Shown in pieces: positions 1 through 4,780 of a stretch of 11,498 nt of DNA (positions are counted from its first letter, which is position 1; the number at the start of each line of letters is the position of its first letter). Under the pieces are notes generated by a model, which saw only the letters and a program-made list of their open reading frames with translations, searched no databases and was not told the DNA's origin. Position numbers and translations under genes: made by a program. Source of the stretch: JAYENY01 sp964646075 (GTDB lineage Bacteria > Patescibacteriota > Minisyncoccia > Minisyncoccales > PEYH01); contig CAZYBZ010000019.1 in assembly GCA_964646075.1 (NCBI GenBank), positions 1-11,498 on the forward strand, given 5' to 3'.

Positions 1-2
1 TT

Positions 3-350
3 CTTGGAATATTTTTTTCTATTAAGTTTATATTCTTTAACCATACTATTTTGTTAGACAATGAAAAGATAATTAACTCTTTTAAGAAAAGCTGGCAACT
101 CACAAAAGGAAATTACGGGAGAATTTTTGGGCTTTTATTGATATTTTTGATTCCGATATGGATTCTATATAAAATAGCTTACGAAGTATTTTATATTTCA
201 ACTTTAGCTCGTTTAACTCAACTTTTAATTGCCTTGCCTTTTAGTCTTATCCTACCATTATTGGCGAGCTGGTTAATATCTTCCTGCACTGTTGTTTATA
301 TTCAACTGACTAATAGTTCTGAACAGGAAAACAAGGAAGCGCTAAAGTAA
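3..350 (+). CDS. C-terminal part of a multi-pass membrane protein, 5' end outside window
   Basis: The frame is open from base 3 with no stop, so this is the 3' end of a longer gene. A TTG at 51 is a possible but unnecessary start. The visible ~115 residues contain an amphipathic stretch (FKKSWQLTKGNYGRIFGLLL), then a strongly hydrophobic segment (LLLIFLIPIWILY) and a second long one (LTQLLIALPFSLILPLLASWLI), ending in a short polar tail (NSSEQENKEALK). A 'F..SW.LTKGN..RI.GLLL' element followed by helices is, from memory, common in bacterial integral membrane families of the DUF975 / glycerophosphodiesterase membrane-domain kind. I cannot assign one firmly. It probably acts in the cytoplasmic membrane; function unknown. 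A 66-bp AT-rich spacer separates it from the downstream lipid kinase gene. Confidence 0.65.
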   Translation, partial: LGIFFSIKFIFFNHTILLDNEKIINSFKKSWQLTKGNYGRIFGLLLIFLIPIWILYKIAYEVFYISTLARLTQLLIALPFSLILPLLASWLISSCTVVYIQLTNSSEQENKEALK

Positions 351-369
351 GTCACATTTTTTTTGTTTA

Positions 370-413
370 ATTTTGTTAAATTTTGTTACTTGGTAACAAA
401 ATAGTAACAAAAT
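370..413. promoter_or_regulatory. Symmetric inverted array before dagK (two ATTTTGTTA, two TAACAAAAT)
   Basis: Two direct copies of ATTTTGTTA (370-378, 380-388) face two inverted copies TAACAAAAT (394-402, 405-413). The core 381-389/393-401 is a perfect 9-bp stem with a TTG loop. The array ends three bases before the dagK ATG at 417. It could be a repressor operator, a weak terminator of the upstream gene, or an mRNA hairpin hiding the start codon. The stem is AT-rich and no long T tract follows, so a terminator is the weakest option. The symmetry is seen; the role is inferred. Confidence 0.45.
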
Positions 414-416
414 ATA

Positions 417-1400
417 ATGTTGAAAAAAATTTGTTTAATTATTAATCCTTTTGCTGGACGATTATTAGGAAGAAAGATAAACAAAGAGCTTGTCTCTGGA
501 TTGCTGGGGTATTCCGATTTTCACCTTTGGTTTACTGAAAAAGAAGGTAAAAATTCAGCGACTAATTTAGCGATGAGGGCTCAAGAGAAAGGTTTTAATC
601 GGATTATTGTTGCTGGCGGCGATGGAACCATTCAAGAAGTAGTGAATGGTCTTTTTTTACCAGATTCTCCAATCTCTTTAGGGATCGTTCCCATGGGTCG
701 AGCTAATGACTTAGCAAATGCTCTTAATTTACCAAAAGAAACAGAAAAGGCTTTAAAATTAGCTCTTTTTGGCAAGGAGGTAACGACTATTGATTTAGGG
801 ATTGTTAATGGAAAGAGATTTGTAAATGTTTTCAGTATTGGGCTTGACGCTAGAATTAACGAAAGAGCTTTTAGCGCAAGTGCTCACCTCAAGGAAATGC
901 TTTTTTGGCAATTTTTATATCCTTTTTGGGAGACGCCTTTTTGGTTGGCTGGAGGAAAGGAAGTTTTAGACGGAATTTCTTCTACTATTGTTGACTTTAA
1001 GGGTGATATCTCAAGACAAACATCAATTGTTCAACTCACAGTCAGCAATGTTTCGAGGTACGCCAATAATTTTAAGCTTACACCAAAAGCAAAGGTTAAC
1101 GACGGTCTTTTGGATATCTGTCTAATAAGAGGTCCGATTAGCAGGATTGAAATTTTATCTCTTTTCTTCCACTTGATGAATGAAACCCATATTAATTTGC
1201 CAAAAGTTTCGATTCTTCGGCTAACTAAAAATCTTGTTATTAAAGGACAGGAATCATTTATGGCGCAAGTAGACGGAGAGCCGATTGGCCCTGAAAATTG
1301 TTTTGAAATTTCAACCTTTTCCAGAGCGTTGAATGTGGTAGTCTCTTCGTTAGACCTATCAACGACTGATAATACGATGAACAAAAGAGAGAATTGCTAG
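417..1400 (+). CDS. Diacylglycerol kinase catalytic-domain lipid kinase (DagK/YegS/DgkB family)
   Basis: A 327-residue protein, normal length for the family, which phosphorylates diacylglycerol or related lipids with ATP at the inner face of the membrane. The N-terminal nucleotide-binding strand and loop are seen (IINPFAG, residues 8-14). The hallmark GGDGT lies at 67-71 (IIVAGGDGTIQEVVNGL). The usual GTxND loop is present as GRAND (94-98), followed by TIDLG (124-128), GLDA (142-145), DGLLDI (229-234) and QVDGEP (284-289). The substitution of R in the GTxND loop is unusual but the N and D are kept. The exact lipid substrate cannot be told from sequence. No clear Shine-Dalgarno sequence precedes the ATG; only the inverted array at 370-413 does. 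The last 32 codons lie in the 223-bp direct repeat that recurs at 3661. A terminator follows at 1475. Confidence 0.9.
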   Translation: MLKKICLIINPFAGRLLGRKINKELVSGLLGYSDFHLWFTEKEGKNSATNLAMRAQEKGFNRIIVAGGDGTIQEVVNGLFLPDSPISLGIVPMGRANDLANALNLPKETEKALKLALFGKEVTTIDLGIVNGKRFVNVFSIGLDARINERAFSASAHLKEMLFWQFLYPFWETPFWLAGGKEVLDGISSTIVDFKGDISRQTSIVQLTVSNVSRYANNFKLTPKAKVNDGLLDICLIRGPISRIEILSLFFHLMNETHINLPKVSILRLTKNLVIKGQESFMAQVDGEPIGPENCFEISTFSRALNVVVSSLDLSTTDNTMNKRENC

Positions 1401-1522
1401 AACCGTTTTGCCTATTAGAACATTTACTAATATCATAATTATTATTTTCAGTGGGGTTATTTTTTGTTTTAAATCTGTGGATATCCGCAGCTTTTTTGTT
1501 TGATTTTTGTTGAAAAATGAGG
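1300..1522 (+). repeat. 223-bp direct repeat, left copy
   Basis: By base-by-base reading this stretch is identical to 3661-3883 (offset 2,361). It starts inside codon 295 of the full-length dagK, runs through the stop codon and the terminator hairpin, and ends at a GG after which the copies diverge (cctttc here, taaaat in the right copy). The left copy belongs to the intact gene. It lies in the host's AT-rich style. No terminal inverted repeats or target-site duplications were seen at its edges. Confidence 0.97.
1475..1497 (+). terminator. Rho-independent terminator of dagK (left copy)
   Basis: CTGTGG, loop ATAT, CCGCAG forms a 6-bp stem with one G-U pair, followed directly by C and six T. 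It lies 75 bp after the dagK stop. The same hairpin is present in the right repeat copy. Confidence 0.7.
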
Positions 1523-1569
1523 CCTTTCTGAATTTTAGGAGAAATAGTGAATAGAGGGGTGGGGTAGAG

Positions 1570-1954
1570 TTGAGAACCCCATTTACTAAAAGCATTTTTG
1601 CCGTTCTCCTGTCTGCGTTAATCTATTTTCTTTTTGTGTTTTCTGTTCAATTTTTGATTCTATTACATGTAACAAGAGACGTAAACATTCCAATTATTTT
1701 GTTAATGCGTCGTTCTATATTAACTCTTTGATCTATGCTTTAATCTTCACAGACCTATATGTTATAATTATTAGTAGAGTCGATATATCAAAAACCAAAA
1801 AATGGTTTTTGTTTACTCTTTTTCTTTATTCTTTTACAATTCCTCTTATCTTTCTGCCCACAGAAGCTGCAGTAGAGTTCCTTATTGCCCACCCTTTAAT
1901 GTTTTGACTTCTAGGCTTATCTCATCTATCGTCTATTTTTGTAATTGGATGTGA
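1570..1954 (+). pseudogene. Frameshifted small hydrophobic membrane-protein gene
   Basis: A TTG-started frame (1570-1731, 53 codons) encodes a hydrophobic segment (FAVLLSALIYFLFVFSV) and stops at TGA. The frame one base back continues at once from 1728 with coherent protein (LIYALIFTDLYVIIISRVD, then WFLFTLFLYSFTIPLIFLP) to TGA at 1905. A further one-base step back at 1904 gives 16 more codons (LTSRLISSIVYFCNWM) to TGA at 1952. Adding one T to each of two T runs (near 1727-1729 and 1902-1905) would restore one ~128-residue, three- to four-helix membrane protein. The second junction is less certain than the first. This fits a decayed gene, or sequencing or assembly errors in homopolymers. I do not recognise the family. 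The stretch is AT-rich like the host, unlike the GC-richer genes further right. Confidence 0.5.
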
Positions 1955-2033
1955 TCCAATATCCTAAAATTATAATAGCGCAAATCAACAGTAGCTTAAC
2001 CGATATCCTGGGCAAAAAAGCAAAAAGCAATCT

Positions 2034-2076
2034 AAAAATAAAAAAGGGATAAGTCATACCACAACTTACCCCTTTT
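2034..2076 (-). terminator. Rho-independent terminator of the minus-strand membrane protein gene
   Basis: Read on the minus strand, AAAAGGGGTAAGT pairs with ACTTATCCCTTTT over 13 bp (one G-U), with loop TGTGGTATG, followed by a T-rich run. It starts 12 bp past the TAA of the gene ending at 2089, a good position for its terminator. Confidence 0.85.
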
Positions 2077-2088
2077 GATGAAGATAGA

Positions 2089-2802
2089 TTAGTCTCCTTT
2101 ATAAACAACTCGGAAGATTTCTCGAGCAGTAACCGCTCCATCTGGGAGAAACCCCAGCCTAGAGAACTCTTCCTTTTGATTTTTCAAGGTGAAGGTGAAT
2201 TCTCTTGGAATCACCGCCATCTGTGCCTTGATATTCTCTGCAACATACCTCCTGACCACCCTCTCAAATATTCCCTGTATCTCTGCCATCCAGTCTGTTG
2301 TGCTCTTAAACTCTCTAAGCAAACTGAATACTTGGTTATAGTCAGCGGTAAGGGTTAGTTTTAACTTGGCTTTCCACCTGACTTCACTGCCTTCGTCGTC
2401 TAACAAGAGGGAAACCTCTGTGTAAGCCGTAAAGTCTCTGATATGATGAATCTTCACAGCGAAGGGCACAGTGAAGGTAGGCCTCTCGTAAATCCTGATG
2501 CTACCGCTTCCTTCCTTTATCGCAAAGCCGTCAACTGGTGGCTCCACAATCCAACTGCTGAAAAATATCATGATAATGAGCGGAAGAAGGGCTATCGCCC
2601 CCGCCATGGCATCACTTCCTGTTATGGAGTGGACAATAGTCGCTGTAAGGATGCCAATAAGGAGACCCATAAAGAGGGCTAAAATCATGGAAACGCCTCC
2701 CGTATGGTTTGTGAGAGCAATAACTATCGCCCCAACAAGCAAACAGGCCAACAGAGTGAAGTAGAGCCCGATTCCAACCTTTTTGAACCATTTTGCCTTC
2801 AT
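2089..2802 (-). CDS. Three-helix membrane protein with a soluble, possibly SPFH/band-7-like C-terminal domain
   Basis: A 237-residue protein beginning MKAKWFKK. Three hydrophobic helices are seen at about residues 11-31, 38-61 and 65-86 (AIALLPLIIMIFFSSWIV). A soluble domain of ~150 residues follows, with an alternating beta pattern (FTVPFAVKIHHIRDFTAYTE, WKAKLKLTLTADYN) and then an amphipathic helical stretch (MAEIQGIFERVVRRYVAENI). That order of membrane anchor, beta strands and helix resembles SPFH/prohibitin-like domains, but no diagnostic motif is visible, so function is open. The ATG at 2802 has a strong AGGAGG site just upstream and a near-perfect promoter at 2863-2891. A terminator follows, so it is a monocistronic unit. 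Its ~50 % GC and strong ribosome site differ from the flanking genes, suggesting recent acquisition or an unusual expression class. Confidence 0.8.
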   Translation of the reverse strand: MKAKWFKKVGIGLYFTLLACLLVGAIVIALTNHTGGVSMILALFMGLLIGILTATIVHSITGSDAMAGAIALLPLIIMIFFSSWIVEPPVDGFAIKEGSGSIRIYERPTFTVPFAVKIHHIRDFTAYTEVSLLLDDEGSEVRWKAKLKLTLTADYNQVFSLLREFKSTTDWMAEIQGIFERVVRRYVAENIKAQMAVIPREFTFTLKNQKEEFSRLGFLPDGAVTAREIFRVVYKGD

Positions 2803-2862
2803 TTCTACCTCCTATTTAGTTTTTAATTGGATAGACATTAATCTGTCTCATCCTCTGACTAC

Positions 2863-2891
2863 ATTATAACAAATCCTTCCAAAAAAGTCAA
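2863..2891 (-). promoter_or_regulatory. Sigma-70-type promoter for the minus-strand membrane protein gene
   Basis: On the minus strand TTGACT (2891-2886) and TATAAT (2868-2863) are separated by exactly 17 bp. The start codon at 2802 lies about 55 bases beyond the expected start of transcription, with an AGGAGG site in between. Confidence 0.85.
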
Positions 2892-3107
2892 TAGATCTGT
2901 GTTGTTTTTCAGTTAAAATAGCTTAAGTTAGTTTTTAGTAGGGTATCGTGTCTTGTAATATCTTTATCAGAAATCAGCATCAGAATTTTGCTGGAAAAAA
3001 GTTCGGATTTTATCCAATAGTCCTCGCAGATACTTTGAGATCGTGGGTTTCCATCCTAGGCACATCCGCCTTGAGCGGGCAAAAAAATCGCCAAACCGCG
3101 ATTTTTT
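2892..3107. other. Intergenic stretch with no convincing gene, ending in a bidirectional terminator
   Basis: This is part of a 382-base gene-free gap between 2802 and 3185. Besides the promoters and terminator listed separately, it has small hairpins (for example CCGC-CTTGA-GCGG at 3066-3078). One plus-strand frame, starting after a stop near 2958, stays open to about 3146, but has no start with a ribosome site and no recognisable motif. Because a perfect terminator sits at its right end without a gene in front, it may hold a small RNA or a decayed gene. I cannot support either further. Confidence 0.3.
3082..3107. terminator. Perfect bidirectional Rho-independent terminator
   Basis: AAAAAATCGC (3082-3091) and GCGATTTTTT (3098-3107) form a perfect 10-bp stem with a six-base loop. 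A and T tracts on the two sides let it work on either strand. It lies just upstream of the promoter of the 76-residue protein and insulates that gene from leftward transcription units. Confidence 0.75.
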
Positions 3108-3118
3108 GGTGTTGTGGC

Positions 3119-3147
3119 TTGACTTTATGAATTTTTCGTATTAGGAT
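3119..3147 (+). promoter_or_regulatory. Sigma-70-type promoter for the 76-residue protein
   Basis: TTGACT (3119-3124), a 17-bp spacer and TAGGAT (3142-3147). Transcription would start near 3154, leaving a leader of about 30 bases that contains GAGGAGG before the ATG at 3185. Confidence 0.7.
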
Positions 3148-3184
3148 TTACCCAGCGTAAATTTCTAAACTTAGAGGAGGAGTT

Positions 3185-3415
3185 ATGGTTGCAAAGAAAA
3201 AGGGAGTGGAGTGCCTGAGCGTCCGTTCCGGTGATTGCATGTATGGCTCAGGGTGCCATACCTCTGCTTTAGCGGATTTTTTCAAAAATCCGACTGGCGA
3301 GGTTATTCTTGAGCTTGTCGACGACGAGGGCATTGTGGGCAGGGTTAGCATTAGGATAGGAGATGATGACAAGCTTGTTCTTTTGCTGGAGATTGAGAGT
3401 TTCGGTAGAGAGTAA
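3185..3415 (+). CDS. Small cysteine-containing protein of unknown function
   Basis: 76 residues starting ATG, with a GGAGG site at 3176-3180, a promoter at 3119 and a terminator at 3444, so a complete monocistronic gene. The N-terminus is basic (VAKKKG), followed by a segment with three cysteines and a histidine (C10, C18, C24, H25, in GDCMYGSGCHTS). The C-terminal half looks beta-rich and acidic (GEVILELVDDEG, IGDDDKLVLLLEIES). No signal peptide or membrane segment is seen. The Cys/His cluster could bind metal, but three cysteines in this spacing match no zinc motif I know. I do not recognise the family. GC of sampled lines is about 50 %, well above the host genes. Confidence 0.75.
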   Translation: MVAKKKGVECLSVRSGDCMYGSGCHTSALADFFKNPTGEVILELVDDEGIVGRVSIRIGDDDKLVLLLEIESFGRE

Positions 3416-3443
3416 GGAACTCTCTATTATCCACTGACTTCCA

Positions 3444-3485
3444 TACCCCGCGGCGATGTTAGCGTTATCGTCCCGGGGTATTTTT
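3444..3485 (+). terminator. Strong Rho-independent terminator of the 76-residue protein gene
   Basis: TACCCCG (3444-3450) pairs with CGGGGTA (3474-3480). The helix continues inward past one C-C mismatch (GGCGAT with ATCGTC), and TTTTT follows at 3481. It begins 28 bp after the stop codon. Confidence 0.9.
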
Positions 3486-3531
3486 ATTGCATTTTTGAAA
3501 GAAAGGGAGTGGGTTGAAAAAAGATATATTT

Positions 3532-3558
3532 TTGACAGCTCGTTGACAAGAATACAAT
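3532..3558 (+). promoter_or_regulatory. Possible promoter for the chimeric DagK fragment
   Basis: TTGACA (3532-3537) and TACAAT (3553-3558) are present, but the spacer is only 15 bp. A second TTGACA sits at 3543-3548. Transcription would start about 10 bases before the GTG, leaving the AAGGAGGTGA ribosome site at the very 5' end. The elements are seen; activity is doubtful. Confidence 0.4.
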
Positions 3559-3575
3559 AAAAGGAGGTGATAGAA

Positions 3576-3761
3576 GTGAAGGACAAGATTTGTGTAATTA
3601 TTAATCCGTCTGCAGGCGGAGGTCGGGGAGCGGACATAGGCAATAAGCTTCTTAAAAAGGGTTTTGAAATTTCAACCTTTTCCAGAGCGTTGAATGTGGT
3701 AGTCTCTTCGTTAGACCTATCAACGACTGATAATACGATGAACAAAAGAGAGAATTGCTAG
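3576..3761 (+). pseudogene. Chimeric remnant: DagK N-terminus fused in frame to the DagK C-terminal tail
   Basis: A GTG start at 3576 follows the textbook ribosome site AAGGAGGTGA (3561-3570). An earlier in-frame GTG at 3567 lies inside that site and is unlikely. The first ~28 residues (VKDKICVIINPSAGGGRG and following) are the first strand and glycine loop of a DagK-family kinase, different from the full-length copy at 417. At 3661 the frame enters the 223-bp repeat and ends with the same 32 residues as the full gene. About 240 residues, including GGDGT and the whole active site, are missing, so it cannot be a kinase. A 20-nt stretch at 3592-3611 differs by a single base from the matching part of the full gene near 428-450. 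It is most likely a deletion or recombination remnant; a small expressed peptide is possible. Confidence 0.75.
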
Positions 3762-3883
3762 AACCGTTTTGCCTATTAGAACATTTACTAATATCATAAT
3801 TATTATTTTCAGTGGGGTTATTTTTTGTTTTAAATCTGTGGATATCCGCAGCTTTTTTGTTTGATTTTTGTTGAAAAATGAGG
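3661..3883 (+). repeat. 223-bp direct repeat, right copy
   Basis: Identical to 1300-1522. It carries the DagK C-terminal 32 codons, stop and terminator. Its left edge joins the foreign-looking DagK N-terminus in frame. Its right edge meets TAAAAT, the possible -10 box of pheS. The unit from one copy to the next is 2,361 bp. Confidence 0.97.
3836..3858 (+). terminator. Rho-independent terminator (right repeat copy)
   Basis: The same CTGTGG-ATAT-CCGCAG hairpin with a T tract as at 1475. It separates the chimeric DagK fragment from pheS. Confidence 0.7.
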
Positions 3884-3889
3884 TAAAAT
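3861..3889 (+). promoter_or_regulatory. Putative promoter of the pheS-pheT-gyrB operon
   Basis: TTGATT (3861-3866), a 17-bp spacer and TAAAAT (3884-3889). The -35 and spacer lie in the direct repeat; the -10 begins at the first base outside it. The left repeat copy has CCTTTC at the corresponding place and so would be inactive. The setting is AT-rich, so a chance match is possible. Confidence 0.45.
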
Positions 3890-3944
3890 ATAAGCATAGA
3901 TGATTGTAAAAGATAGAAAAAAATAAATTAAAGGAGAAATAAAA

Positions 3945-4772
3945 ATAATTCAGAATAAAAAACTTAATCATTCTCAACAAGACTGGTTTGATGTTACTAC
4001 CCCGGGGAGAAAGTTTTCGGTTGGTCATCTTCATCTAATAACTCAGGCAAAAAGGGATGTGGAGAACATTTTTGAACGATTGGGTTTTTCCGTTGTTGAA
4101 GGCCCAGAGATAGAGAATGAATGGTATAATTTTGATACCTTAAATATTCCAAGAGACCATCCATCCAGGGACATGTGGGATACATTTTGGCTACGCCAAA
4201 ATAGAGGTAGTGCGCAAAGCTTAAAATGTAAACCAAAAGAAAGACTGTTACTGAGGACTCATACTTCACCAGTTCAGATTCGTTATATGGAAAAAAACAA
4301 TCCTCCCATTAGAATAATTGTGCCGGGTAGGGTTTTTAGATACGAGGCGACCGACGCCTCTCATGAAATTAATTTTTATCAGGTTGAAGGATTAATGGTG
4401 GATAGGAAGATTAGTGTTGCTAATCTCAAGATGATTATGGAAAATTTTTTTCAGCTTTTTTTTAAGAAGTCAGTAAAAATTCGTTTACGCCCTAGCTATT
4501 TTCCTTTTACAGAGCCAAGTTTTGAGATAGATATTAGCTGTTCTGTTTGCTCTGAGAAAGGATGCAGCGCTTGTTCTCGAAAGGGCTGGCTGGAAATAGC
4601 TGGTGCTGGCATGGTTCATTCAGAAGTTTTTAAAGCAGTAAAATTAAATCCTAAAAATTGGCAAGGATTTGCTTTTGGTTTGGGACTAGATCGTTTGTTA
4701 ATGATGAGGCATAAGATTGACGATGTTAGAAATTTATATAAAGGAGATTTAAGGTTTTTAGAACAATTCTGA
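3945..4772 (+). CDS. pheS: Phenylalanyl-tRNA synthetase alpha subunit, short form with a non-standard start
   Basis: This is the catalytic subunit that activates phenylalanine and charges tRNA-Phe as an alpha2-beta2 enzyme in the cytoplasm. Class II features seen (numbered from 3945) are FDVTTPGRK near 15-23, HTSPVQ near 106, motif 2 RVFRYEATDASHEINFYQVEG at about 129-149, and motif 3 GFAFGLGLDR at 241-250. A CSVC/CSAC cluster (C199, C202, C207, C210) is a probable zinc site of the kind found in many bacterial PheS. The first GTG (4059) would delete the conserved FDVT..GR..GHLH segment. The frame is open only from 3927 and offers only ATA (3945) or ATT (3948) near the AAGGAG at 3931-3936. At ~275 residues it lacks the ~85-residue N-terminal coiled coil of typical bacterial PheS. 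pheT follows after 8 bp. Confidence 0.9.
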   Translation: MIQNKKLNHSQQDWFDVTTPGRKFSVGHLHLITQAKRDVENIFERLGFSVVEGPEIENEWYNFDTLNIPRDHPSRDMWDTFWLRQNRGSAQSLKCKPKERLLLRTHTSPVQIRYMEKNNPPIRIIVPGRVFRYEATDASHEINFYQVEGLMVDRKISVANLKMIMENFFQLFFKKSVKIRLRPSYFPFTEPSFEIDISCSVCSEKGCSACSRKGWLEIAGAGMVHSEVFKAVKLNPKNWQGFAFGLGLDRLLMMRHKIDDVRNLYKGDLRFLEQF

Positions 4773-4780
4773 CGCTAATT

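Larger units (their letters stand above)
1523..3660. other. Interval between the direct repeats: candidate acquired or rearranged segment
   Basis: The 2,138 bp between the repeat copies hold a broken host-like membrane gene at the left, then GC-richer, strongly signalled genes on both strands, and a foreign-looking DagK 5' end at the right. Recombination between the repeats would remove 2,361 bp and leave dagK, its terminator and the pheS promoter intact. No integrase, transposase, relaxase or replication gene is visible, so an active mobile element is not supported. Confidence 0.5.

Noticed and set aside
1945..1960. Palindrome TTGGAT-GTG-ATCCAA after the frameshifted gene
   Set aside because: Short stem without a T tract on either side; too weak to call a terminator or operator.
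2948..3130. 60-codon plus-strand frame in the intergenic gap
   Set aside because: No ribosome site, no recognisable protein features, and it runs through the terminator hairpin.
3269..3745. 158-codon minus-strand open frame across the DagK remnant and the 76-residue gene
   Set aside because: It is antisense to two better supported frames, has no ribosome site, and part of it is duplicated only because it crosses the direct repeat.
1300..3883. Classic insertion sequence or integrative element
   Set aside because: No transposase, integrase, tRNA attachment gene, terminal inverted repeats or short target duplication was found; 223 bp is also long for an att core.
4059..4772. pheS starting at the GTG at 4059
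   Set aside because: It would remove the conserved FDVT..GR..GHLH segment, which is clearly encoded in frame just upstream.
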